This document shows, piece after piece, positions 41,585 through 53,805 of a stretch of DNA of 64,000 nucleotides (positions are counted from its first letter, which is position 1; every line of letters begins with the position of its first letter). The notes beneath the pieces were generated by a model that worked only from the letters and a program-made list of their open reading frames with translations, was not told the DNA's origin and did no database searches. The translations under genes and the position numbers were made by a program. Origin of the DNA: Dipylidium caninum (Eukaryota; Platyhelminthes; Cestoda; Cyclophyllidea; Dipylidiidae). The DNA lies in assembly GCA_017562135.1 (NCBI GenBank), contig QEYB01001251.1:62001-126000 (forward strand), read 5' to 3'.

Positions 41585-44500
41585 CTATTCCCCAACGGAG
41601 GAGCTCGGAGGTTCCTCCACTTGGTTCACTGACGGTGGCCGCCGTCTGGGACCACCGCGAAAGCCACCTCCGCCGCCCCGCCTGTTCGTGCCGGCGGCGC
41701 CTCCCCCGCGGCCGCTGGTGCCAGAGCCTCCCGACGACGCGTTGGCGGAGGACGAGGACGCCAGAAACCCGGCAGCGCGCTGCTCCACCGCCTTCAGCAT
41801 CTGTTTCGCCGATCGCCAGGACTCGATGATTTGCACCAGACGGTGTTGCAGAACCTCAAAAAAGAACATGCAGCTAAATGCTGGGAACCGCCATTGTCGA
41901 GTCCTGAGGAGATAAAAGAAAATCGTCCCCTCGCAAAAGAATAACGGGAACAGCAGTCAGCAGACCGGTGCGGACAAGCGGAGACAGTCGAGACTGCTGC
42001 TGATGCAAATCAAAAGACTGGCAGTAGAGTCGGCAACTAAGTGAGTGCGGATTTTAAGGGAAGAGTGAAAGTGCAACATTTTTGCTGAAAAAATACAGCT
42101 TTGTTCACTTAGGTCTGTCTGTCCGTGTCGATGACCTTTCGCCGTCGTTCAGGCGGTATTCGAGAGCTTATTCAAGCGCGACTTGGCATCGTTAGCGTCT
42201 TTAAAAGCTTTACCACCTGTGGACTGGTCGGACGGCCAGACCGTTGAAGATTTTGGAGCGAACACTCACCCGAACAAAGTCTGACAAAACAATCTTGACA
42301 GCGCCTTTCCTTCAAGGCTTCATTCCCGTCTACGACACATAACTTCTTTTTTTCCTTGCGACGCCTTTTTGCCATTTGAGAAGCAAATCGACAAAATAAA
42401 TTTGGGACGCACGTCTTGTTGTCCCATTTTAAAGTGAGATAAAAAAACACAAGTACATGAAAGGCGGAGGTCCAAACAATAAGAAAAAATGTAGGTTGGA
42501 TACTTGGGAAACGTTAACGAAAGAAAAGAAGGCGTGAAATTCCGTCTGCAGGCGACATCCGCCATCACTTAGTTGCCAACGCAATCCAAGAAATGTCAGG
42601 AGTTTGCACGAAACTGCACCGCTGACCGCCAGGAGACAGTGCGACGCCACAAATGCTGAATTCACGATTGGGTTGACGCGGGAATGTGACAGGGATTTTC
42701 ACGTTTGCATCATCTGATAAAATGTCGCAGTGGAAGCACGCGAGGATGCCAACACCAAAGCTCAAGTGGCCATGTGAATATGTCCGTCTCCAAGTCAAAT
42801 TAAAGCACAAATTCCAGTCTAAATAACCGAATATACGAAGAGGCCTCTTCTGCTATAAGTCTGGCCAACTCACCAGACACTTGGTGGCCGAGGGCAAAGT
42901 GTCCAGGTTGGGGATGGGATAGTAGGGACCCCCAAATCGACGGACGGCCGGGGCAGCGGGCGGCACGGTGCCGGCGGAGGACACTGCTGGGCCGAGGGGT
43001 GTCGCGCCTTCAGCAACTGGAGCGCCGAAAACGGGGGAAGAGCACCTTCCAACTACTGTCGCAGTGACGGCGGCCCCACGTCGACCACGCACGCTCTGAC
43101 CGGAGAGGAAATGGGTCAGGTGCACTGAATTGTAAGGAGGGAGGAGGCGTTGAAGAAGGCCCACCTTTTTGCCACTGCGAAACCCTGAGGAGGACGAAGA
43201 AACCACGGACTCGGCATCGTCGTTTGTAACGGGGTCATTCGCGGCTGAGGAGACGTTTCTCCTCCGTCTGCGACCGAGATTTGTCCTGCCAGTGGTACCA
43301 CGTGGGGATCTGCCGCGTACACTAGAGGGTCTTGGCGGCGGTAGATGGGACTTGGGTGGCTCCACGTCCTCGCCTTCTTCTTCTTCTTCTTCCTCCTCCT
43401 CCTCCCCCTCCTCCTCTTCCCCTCCTGCCTCTTCTCCTTCCCCTTTGCTTTCTTCCGCTGGCGAAAGCTCGGCACTGCTGGAAGGAGCCGGGGTCAAAGG
43501 GAAAATCCGGGGACCCTCACCGGGGGCGGTGGGGGACAGTGGAGAGGGATCGACGGTCCTACACTCCGGAATCAAAAAGTACGAGGGAGGGGAAAGCCGC
43601 ATCGGTTCTGTGGAGTCGGAGACAACAGAACTGGCGGGTGAAGGTGGACGGGAGGGCCTGAAGACCGCGGGGTCCGGAGACAGTGGCGAAGGAGAAGGCG
43701 CTGAAGCCTTCAGAGTCGAGGTCGTTGACACTTTTGCCGACTTCTTCGTAGCTAATGTGGTGGACAAAAGAAGCAAAGATTTCAAAAAATGTCCAGATCG
43801 AAACACAACTTTTAAAACTATCAGTTTAAGGCAAAAATGTTTCATTGAATCCTCCAAGTGAAGCATCAAAAGAGAATCTTTGAACAGACTACTGACTTAC
43901 CCGAAGTTCTACTGACAAGTAATTAATTTGGAAGGGCAAATTCAGCGGTTGACGGATTGGCGAGGAGAGCTGTTTTACGACAGGAGCGGTGGAAGCAAGC
44001 AACGACTTACCTCGAGGGGACAAAGGCAACCTACTTTAAGAAGACGACGATGTTTCGAACTCAGGCCTCCGTGTGTCTCGATTTACACGTTTCAATAGGG
44101 GCGGCACAAGGAGCCAACTTACAAATTCTCTCATTGGCACTTGGCACTTTCTTTTTCCCCTTCTCCGACTTCGACGAAGTTGCAGACGTCACGTCTTTCT
44201 CCTTATCTGTCTCTTCGGGCGCCCTCACTGCTTCCTCCTCCTTCTTCACCACCGGTGGGTTCGCCGTCGCTGTGAGGAGTTGAGCCCCTGGAGGAGTGTC
44301 ACCAAGAATAAGACGATGCTGACTGCGAGTGAGTCGGGGCAACACGTCGCTCGTTGCCATAAGATGGTCTTCGTCCTCATCGTCTTCCTCTGACGATGAA
44401 GGATCGACAGATTTCGAGGTGTCAGAAGAAGAAGAAGAAGGGGGAGGAGGAGGAGAGGCATTATTCTCAACTTCTGAAGATTGGGATGAGATCGGAGAAG

Positions 44501-47500
44501 GCGATGGTGAAGAAGAGGGTTTTTGTGGAAGAGTCAGCTTATCCACCGTCGCCTCTTCCTTTTCTTTCTGATCTTCATACGACTCTTCACCGACCCCTTC
44601 TTTAGGTTTTGGCTTGGCAGGCTTCTTGGTAGCAGTGGGACGACGGGCAGTCTGGAAAAGGAATAATTGCCCGACGATTACTTTAACATCGGATAAGAGG
44701 GAAAATCGAGGTCTAAATGCCTTGAAGGAGATTTCTCACACATCCAAACAAAAATGTCCGAATTAAACCTAGAAAGCCCTTTGATATTATAAGTTAACGG
44801 CCGCATAAATAAATCGGATTGCGAAGCATTTCCTTCAAATATTAAAAAAGGGGTAATGACTTGAATGAGGTAAACATCTACCATGTTTAACCTCCAAACT
44901 GTCTCGCGAAAATCGTATTTTCTTTCCATGGATATTTCTAAAGCCATTTATCATACACGTTGGTTCTTCGCAGGAAAAATTTCATGTCAAAATGACGACA
45001 AAACACCAAAGATAGTTAAAAGGCATCGAAAGGGGCTCAGCACACTGGCCGGTAGTGACAAAAGTCCTTTACTCACACACAGGGGCGCAAAGTAATTCCA
45101 GAATACCTTCGCAATAAGTTAAAGTCTACGGCACATACAGTTTTGGTCGGAGACGCTTTGACGGAAGTTGGCACCGACGCTGTGGCCTTAGACGATCTGG
45201 GCGAGGAGGGCGAGGGTGTAGAAGTGGTTTTGCTCACTTTTGACGGGGTTGCCTCGGGTTTAATCCTCTTCACCGGTGGGGACAAATATGGCGGCCCGAG
45301 TGAGGTCGACGTTGGCGACGACGATTGCTGAGACCCCGAGGTATTCGAAAGCGCGTTGGCCAGACGGCTTACAGGGGTGGAGTGTTGCTGTGGGGGGAAG
45401 GCGTCCTCATCGGAACTGATATCCTCCAGCCCCAGTTTCGAGGAAGACGATTTCGCCGCCGGAGCCAATGTTGTGATAAGCAGAGACGTTGAGACCGGTT
45501 GCGATTTCAGTTCCACAGGTTCCTCTGTAATCCACAAAATGGTTTTTCGAGGTCGGACAAAAATTACTGACACGTAGGCCCACCAGATCAAACATAAATT
45601 TTGCTTTAACAGGTGAAACATTCCGGTGTTACCGGATTATCAAGTGAGAAAGGCGAAAGCCTTATGAAAGTTTCGCAATACTGTGTCTCTGCAGCCCAAG
45701 CCAGAGAACACTAATACGAGAGAGGCGTAAGTGATCAGCTATTGTGTCACCACACAGCTTGAGCGTTCTAAGTCTGCCACCGGGGGACAAACACAACTCC
45801 TATTCCAAACAGAACGACTCTATCGTGAGTTGCCATAATGGCTTCACTGATGAGAGCCAGTCGGGGTACAAGATAGTCACTCAGACGCTCCACCGGGGGG
45901 TCCGTAAGGCCCCCTCGAACCACGCCTCTCGCTCATCTGACGATTAGTACCACCCGGTGCAAAGCAGCTCCACTAGGACAAACGCTCGCCTTGAGAACAA
46001 AGGATGTGGTGAAGCGTTTGCTTCTTGGGGGGTTCCAACAAGTGAATTTTTCAATCTTATCAAACCAAGTATGGGGGGAAAGGGGGGGGGACAAGACCGC
46101 TCACAGCGCGTATTTCTGACACTATGCTAAGTTGAGGAATAATCTCCGCACTAGACTTCAAACCGAATTTGCATCCATAGATGAGGCTACAAAAGCCGTC
46201 AACTGCCACGCAAGAAGTGTCCCAAGTGACGACTGGACAATGAACAGTTTATTAAAAGGGAGCAGAGATTAACTCGCTTCTGGAGGTTCGAAATACTGTC
46301 TGTGGGGTTAGAGACAACTGTTGAAAGTTATACCAAAATAACTTATCGGGTCACTTAAAATGCTTTAACCAAAGCTGAGCAGAAAAAAACTAACCTTGCG
46401 ATCCAACACAAATTCGGGAAATTGAGTCTTCTCTTAAACACAAATTCGGGAAATTGAGTCTTCTCTTAACCAAAAGTGGGCTTCGGAAACCGATTCACTT
46501 TCCATCATCGAGTTGGAAACTCACCCAGGTCCCAAAGGACACAAACTCCGAAAAGTTCGCTTCGAGAGCAAATGTCGGGAGTGAAAGCAAATAGCCAAAA
46601 TTTAGAGTGGCGAGGGAGGTTAATAACATAGCCGTTAAAATATTGCGAAACCACTTTATGCGAGTAAGAGAAATAAGAGCCACCTGCCTATCAACTTGCG
46701 CCTCCTCCTCCTCCTCCCCCTTCTCCCCTTCCGCACTGGCACGATACGCGGGGGGGTCGCTAATACGACAATGGGTAAACGCATGAATAGGCGCAGTCTC
46801 ATCATTTAGAAGTTAACGTGACAGTCCACCGTGAACAGTTCATTTGGTCGCTGCAATGGAAAAGTCTTAACTTACTGCTCATAGCCTTCTTCAACAGGTT
46901 GGGCGACTGGGCCAACGAGGTGGCGGCGTCGACAATGCTGCTCGTTGTGGCAGACGTAGTGCTCGGTATGGACGACTTTGTGGTGGGCTTTGTCAGCGCA
47001 TGTTCGCCGCCGCCACCACGCGACGACTCATTGTCGGGCCTACTAAATTTGATTTCAGTAGACCCAGGCTTGTTGTCGCTTTGGAGGCGCCGCTTTTTCG
47101 CGGGTTGCACGTCCACCACCTGACCCCCTGGGCTTCTCTTAGGGGCAACTGAAATAGTTTGCACAATAGTCTTCAATCAATTTCGTTTGTGACCTAAATG
47201 GAACTGTGGTAGTAGCGCACAGTTTGCCATCAGGAATGTGCTGAAGCCGCCAGTGATTTGATAAGTACCGAAATAGGTATACAGGAAACAAATCCCTTCT
47301 CTATTCCCTACGACTCACCTCTCACATCCTCCGGAATTACAGCTTTCAGAGCTTTTCGTATGCTACTAGATGGTGCCGCGGAGTCGCTATCATAGGCAGC
47401 GGACGGAGCACTGGGTCGTTTAACGGCCTGTCTGCCGCGCTGTTGCAGTTGTTGGTGCGCCTGCCTTGGTCTCTGCTTCTGTGAGCGCCTTTGACTCGGA

Positions 47501-50500
47501 TGCCTTATTCCCCCGTCGGAGACAGTCTCAACGTCCTCCGAGAATGTAGAGGATGGACGATCGGAGAGATTCAACGCAGAACAGGAAGGCGAGCGTCTGA
47601 CACAACTTATTATCGAACTAAAGGGAAGGGAGTGATGGGAAGAATCCCCCGATCCAAGCACACTCATCTAAGACAGCAAACGTACATAATGCGCTCCCGA
47701 CCGACAACCTCATCGTGGCGTGCGTTCCACCCGGCATAGTGTATACGATAGCGCAGTTGGCCTTGTGCCGCCGCCGCCGCCGCCGCCGCCGCCCCTGCTG
47801 CGTCCTCGTCCTCTTCCTCCGTCGCAGACCCCGGGTGGACGTGGTCATAGACATGGTGGACAATCTTAGCCTTATAGGCTTGCCCCTTGTAATGCACACG
47901 AACCATCGTGCCAAGAGGAATTGGCTGTGAAAAAGCAGGAGATTCACTAGAAATATGCCTAATAAGATGGAATTTTTGTGACAGAGGATTTCTGCTCCTC
48001 ATGTGGTCTGACACGCCTTTGATGAGTACAAGGGTTTCACACAAAAATTGCCAGCAAATTTAAACAGAGCTCTATTGAGGTGCTGTTCAGCTTAAAAACT
48101 ATTCTCATTATTTGTCAGAAGTGAACAAACTGAAGTATTCTCACCATACACCGAGCACGTGTCAAAAACGTCCTGTACCGACACACACACACACACACAC
48201 ACAGCATGGAGCACATTATTTAGGCCGTTAGGCCATATGAACCCAGGAAAACGGAGCGAGTAGACAGGAAGTGAAGGGAACTTACCGATTGGGGACCGCT
48301 GCCCTCACCACCAATCAAGACTTGATTCTCAAAGGTTGGGAGAATGGGGCTGCTGCTTGCGCTCTGCGGTTCCTCAGAGAGTCCCCTCGCACCGGTCACT
48401 CGAGGCTTTGAGGTGTTAGACCTCTTCGACGACGAGGGCGAAGAAGTCGGGGTCAGTGGTGGTGCTGGTGGCGGCGGTGGTGGGGGTGGAAGAGACGGCT
48501 CAGGGGTTTCCGATTTCCGGGGGCCCCGATTCTTTGTGGCAGTAGCATCTACGGTAGAAGATGGATTCTAGAGGAGGGGAATAAGGAACAATTAATTACT
48601 ACCATTGGTGCTGCCTGTGCCAGTTTTTTCTCTTTCTTCTGTGTCGTAGCGACATCAGAAGAAGGCGATGTCTTTTTAGAGCCAGTTGAGTTCGGTGGAG
48701 CTTTAGATGGAGTCGCTACTGGCGTTGTTGAGGTTGAGGATCTCGATTTTAGGTCAGGAATCTAAAACAGAGGATAAAGAGCATTCCGAGTGCAGTGTAA
48801 CTCTGCCTCTAGACTTGACTAAAAAGTAATATGGTCCTGACTAGCCAATAGGGAATGAGTAAATCAGCTGTATAAGAAAAAATTAGTAATTTTATCAAAA
48901 GAACTATATCCTATCCGAGCGATTAGAAATTAACTGTTTAGTCCCGTAGAGCATCTACGAATAGCACTGCATTTTAGCGCCATGTGTCTCAAGGGTGGAA
49001 AGGAAATACCTTCAACGGTTTCTCATCCTTAGTTGTAGAAGTCTTGCGCTGGATAGTTTCTTTCCTGGAGTCATCCAACTTCGTCGAGGACTTCGCTAAC
49101 TGCGAACCTCCAAGCGAGATTGTCTTCGGGACGGATTTTGTCCCGCGTTGGAGAACTCTGTGGGAGGAGGAGCAGCGGCAGCAGATGCCGACTTCGATTT
49201 TCGTGGTAGAGGGATTGGAATTTCATCTAGACTTGTACCGAGCTTACGAGATAGATCATCAAGGGGAAAAAGGTACCTAGTAAAGAGAACGGAAAAAAAT
49301 CGTAAAACTCGGCGTATCGTGACAAAGACTACATCTGTGGGGAGGAGTAAGCTCAAATTAGGGCCGTTAGGAAACTTCGCGTAGACATTTAATCAGGTAT
49401 AATTTTGCGAAGCGCAGCTTGCGAATATACACCGACAAAGCTGGAACGAATGCCATACTTCTTAAATGCCGTCTGAAGGCTCCTAGGACCGGCAGAGAAG
49501 TTGTGGGGCAAATCCATTTCCGAGTAGACAGCAGCCCACTTCAACTGCGATGTGACACGGTGAAAGCCGCCAAGACGGTCAACTTTCTAATATACGAAAG
49601 AGCATTAGCCTCGGACCAGTAATTGCATCAACTGCTCTCATACAATAGCGCTCACCCTGTAGAGCTTGAACAAGTCCAAATCCTTGTTAGCAATGCTGGG
49701 CGCTTTGTTGATGGGAGTTCCGCGAGCATCCATAAACCGGTAAAGCTTTGCTATCCACCTGTCCCTCTCCTCGAAGTATTCCGGCGAATCAGAACTTGTC
49801 GAGGAGTCACTGTCACGACCTCCATCGGCACCATTCTCGTCATCGCTAACGTCATCAACGTCGACTCCAGCAGCACTGCTGGCTGTGGAGCTGCCAGGAG
49901 GTGATGTTTTTCTCTGACTGTGTTGGTGGCGTTTAATGGGTTTAGAGGAGCGCGACTTCCTCTTTAATGACGAACTAGCCTCTTCACCTTCACTGGATGA
50001 TGCATCAATGGAGATAGACGTTGAATCAGAGGAAGAGTAAGAAGAAGCGTCAGTTGAATAAGGTGTCGATGGTCGATGTTGACGTCCACGACGCGACTTT
50101 TTACGAGCCGCCGAAACCGCATGGCGTCGAGGTCTCGAAGGATTTGCGGTGTCGCCGTCTAAATTAACTAAATGTAGGCGTAATTTTACTCCTAAAGTAA
50201 AAAAAAACTCACCAGTTGATTGCCAGTTAGGACCTAGAAGGGCCTCCGAATCGGAGCCCCAAGAAGCGGGCAATTCATGGCGATCGAGCCAGAGAATTGC
50301 TCTCTCAAAGGATGTTCGCAAACTGGGATTACGATGCGCTAGTTTGACGGCCTTGGCTCGAGAGAGAGGTTCTAAGCAGGACTGTGGAACAGCGAAACTA
50401 AAAAGAGAAAACAACGAATATGTGCAACACAGTATCACACTGCCGCGTACATCCGCGATGAAGCCCGACGAAATGATGTTGACGTCGAAGAGTGGAACTT

Positions 50501-53500
50501 ACAACCGATTTTCGCGAAATGACTTCACGAGGAATACGGTGTCTTTGGGATCTGCGTGGACTGCTTTGAGATCAATAGAAGGCATTGCGGAAGGCAGAAC
50601 AACCAACCCGGGTGCGTAGCGACGTCTCGACTGCGCGGATGGTGATGACAAAACTGCAGTTGATGTAGATAGGAGGGATGCTTCACCTAGAAATGAAAGA
50701 AGTTGCAATGTAATTTGTCTAATAACATAGGAGAATTCTTAGTAGAAGGGAATTCTGATTAGAGGTTGATATGAAAAGTAAATATTGAGAAATGGTTACC
50801 AGACAATGGCAGTCCTGTCCGAAACGCACCTTTTGGGGCAATGGGCATGTCGATCATCACGAGGGAGCCAAGGAAACGACGATAGCTGCTGTCTCCGTCG
50901 TTTTCAGCGCTGCTTGTAACGGGAACATCTTCCTCGTCTACTGCTGTTGTAACGGGGGTAGTGTTGACAGGCGTGGCGGACTTTTGCCTATTTGCTCCAT
51001 CAGAGGAAGTCTTTTTAACCTTTCGACCTACTGTGAGCACCGGCGTCTCTTCATCTGCCAGCGAAATGATCTCCGCCCGGGTGGTTGATTCCTCCTCTCC
51101 TTCTTCATCCGCCTCTTCATCGACCTCCTCCTCCTCCTCCACCTCCTGCGAGGTGGCTATACGTCGTCGCCGAGCTTCTTCCTCGTCTCCCTCGTCATCG
51201 TCATCAAGGCTGGACCTAGAAGAGATGCAAATTTTACTACCCCTTGTAGTGAAGTGATATAAGACCAATTTGATCGACTAAGATCTTGTAACTGCGAATA
51301 TCCTGAAAAATTATTCTGTGATGAAAAGAAGATTAATCGGGTGAAACGATCCCCCGATTAACTAGGCTCGAGAAGTAATAGAAGGCACCATTCTGAGCTA
51401 GGATTATAAGCATACTGCAGCGTTGAGGCAGACTTGGCGAATGAACGCATCGCGTGCTCATCACCTCGAGGGTCATCACTTTGCTATTAACCCGTTATTA
51501 AAACTAAACGATATTTTGGCTTCTACATCCAGGTTTGAGGGTAATTTTTGTCACAACTACAAAGATGTCGGAAAAGCAAAGATGTTGAGTTCTCTCCATG
51601 CCGTCCAAATAGCAAAAGTGGTAAGTTACTGTGACTCGTTGAGATTTTTGGGCTAGCCACATCAGTGCTTGTGAATCAATTGAGCGAAGATGTGAATACC
51701 GGTGAACTTCGGGAAAGGAGGCCGGCATAACTCCTGCCCGCACATCCTATGCGACTGAAAAGTGAATGACAGGACTTCCCCACACCTTATTACCTTGAGG
51801 TTAGTAAAGGAAACGAAATTAGATTTACTAACAGGCCTACCGGCAAACATCTTCCGAGTAATTGTATTAAATTTTGCAAATTTCAAGAATCTATTCCTGC
51901 CTTCAAAAAAATTGAAACTTAAAGAACCAAGCTATGTAGACACGTAAACGCCAGTAAACCATCCTAAAAAACAAGGCTCGTGTCCTCGCATTGTTTTAAG
52001 TCCAAATGATAGACAAGTCTCAAAAAAAGTAGACGGAATGAACTAATAGTTTTTGAGGAAAGTCGACTCAAGGTTTTTGTACTTCAGACGAATGAGTTTT
52101 AAATCTAGGTAGTTCAGAAATTCCAAAATTGCAGTTCAAAAAAATGAAAAAAATAATCTGAAGCAGTAGCATACCATGCGAGAACAACGTTGAGACACAA
52201 GAACGGGAAGTAATGGGAAAGTAAAGGCTGTTTAAATGATATAATCATAAGACCCGACTTATAGGAGCTAACGTGAAGCTTTTAGTCAAAAAATAAAGCT
52301 GAAAAAAGGATTCATTCATGACTAAAATTCCACTAGCTATTCCGAGATTCAATGGATGGAGAGTTTAGGGGTAAAGCCATTTTAAAAATGACTAAAACAT
52401 ACAGAAGAGGCACCCCACTCACTGGTATCTCCTGTTACGGTCGATCACAGGCTGCTTGAACTGCTCTGGATTCGTCAGAGGCAACCGATCCAGACTTTCG
52501 CTCTCTTTGAAATGACGTTCACCCTTGAGGACCAATTGCGTTCGTTTTAGACTGCGCTTATCCCCATCATCAAAAACTGAGGAAAACAACGTAATGATGC
52601 AAAGAATATCAAATGCTCAGATTTATTAACAATGACCATATTGTCTAAATTTGATGATATTACTAGGTCGTGAAAATTAGGGAATTTGGGTAACTTTATT
52701 GTTTTCCAGATCATAATGGAGAAAACCTAGGTCGGTTTAATAGAAAAGTGATGTAAACAAATTGTGATTTCTGGTATACAAAGCCGGATGGCTCAATTTA
52801 TTAACACGGAAATGATTTCTAGACGATCACAGATGATAGATTAGCATTTAGGATGGCATATGAAACAAAAGTTACCAAAACTTACCAACTGTATAGAGAC
52901 TAAGGTCAGTAATTCGGACAATGGAACCGATCTGTGGATTAGCGGAAGCAAAATCTCCACTCTTAATAAGTACACAAACTTCTGAATTGGGCTCGATGTT
53001 GCCGGAGAGAACGCTGCTTTTATCAACAGTAACACAGGCCTAACAGAAAAAAAATTAAAAGGTATATTGTCTTAAGTGCCCATCCAAAATCGTGCTGCTC
53101 CAAGTCATTTGTGAGTTTACAGTGGCACTGAGGATTAACAGGTTGGCATACAATCTAACAGGTAAGATAACCGCGTCTAATACTATAATAAAAATCGTAC
53201 TCAGGTAGAGAATTTGAACACAATTATTGGAAATAAAGTCAAAATCATAATATAACAAAGCCAAAATTGCAACAAATACAGTACTCACTTTATATTGGTT
53301 TATTAAGTGTTTTCGCTTTCATATATACGAATCATACTGAGTTCACGAACACTGACAATTAAGACCACGGATTAAAGTGATAATCTTTCAGCAACGCTAT
53401 TATTACATCACATAACTTTCGCTCTTCTATCGAGCGTAAGTGTAATAGATCTCAGTGCTTTGCGAATGCCGAAGTAGACAAATAACCGACGTCCAAAAGA

Positions 53501-53805
53501 GAGGAAAAATCTAGTTCGAACCTGCACGTTCGTAAAATCGGCCAAAGAAATAAAGTTAGAAGACTCACTTTTTTGGCCTTCAACTGTACTCGGACCCGAT
53601 AATTAAGAGCTACACGTTCAATCAGTGCCTCGCAAAAAGCACCCCGATATTTGGCGCTGACAGCCGCACCAACTGGAAGGAAGGTGGGAGCGGATTTTGG
53701 TTCATGCGAACCACCGCCTTCAGATGTACTCAAAATAGATGAAGTAGGCGTTTCGGAACCAACTCGCGATGCCATTGCCGAATCTGAGGCACTTGGAAGA
53801 GACAT
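41585..53805 (-). CDS. ARID4: ARID4A/B-like chromatin protein (20 coding exons)
   Basis: Homologue of the Rb-binding, Sin3/HDAC-associated ARID4 proteins (nuclear). Exons: 53569-53805, 52886-53039, 52423-52576, 50830-51215, 50503-50686, 50213-50397, 49656-50158, 49459-49586, 49248-49276, 49010-49155, 48603-48761, 48286-48567, 47686-47924, 47319-47596, 46876-47148, 45139-45524, 44123-44651, 43165-43751, 42874-43095, 41585-41854. Phases close to about 1776 aa. Domains in order: Tudor/RBB1NT ([32 protein letters not shown]), second RBB1NT part, ARID at about 555-650 ([25 protein letters not shown]), chromo barrel at about 850-930 ([15 protein letters not shown]), acidic and Pro/Ser-rich stretches, and a C-terminal helix aligning gap-free with human ([11 protein letters not shown], then VLQHRLVQI). 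Exon 10 (49155) and the last exon need GAG acceptors. The ATG at 53805 follows an acceptor, so a 5' UTR exon is likely. Confidence 0.9.
46407..46470 (+). repeat. 32-bp tandem duplication in an ARID4 intron
   Basis: Two adjacent copies of a 32-base unit containing AATTCGGGAAATTGAG, identical apart from the last base. It lies in the intron between exons 45139-45524 and 46876-47148, so it has no coding effect. Confidence 0.9.
47767..47793 (+). repeat. GCC trinucleotide repeat coding poly-alanine
   Basis: Nine GCC units on the plus strand. On the minus coding strand they encode an alanine run between the acidic insert and the second half of the ARID4 chromo-barrel domain. Confidence 0.9.
48181..48202 (+). 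repeat. AC dinucleotide microsatellite
   Basis: Eleven AC units in the ARID4 intron between exons 47686-47924 and 48286-48567. Confidence 0.95.

Noticed and set aside
43169..43861. 230-aa plus-strand ORF
   Set aside because: Antisense shadow of the Pro/Glu-rich ARID4 exon 43165-43751.
46684..46759. Possible extra ARID4 exon (minus, Glu-rich frame)
   Set aside because: It needs an added base in a C run to stay open, whereas joining 46876-47148 directly to 45139-45524 gives the right phase with a normal CAG acceptor.
49010..49276. Frameshift in ARID4 from a missing A near 49136
   Set aside because: A 92-nt intron (GTAAGC donor, CCACAGAG acceptor) restores the frame without any base change, so I prefer splicing; the frameshift remains the alternative.
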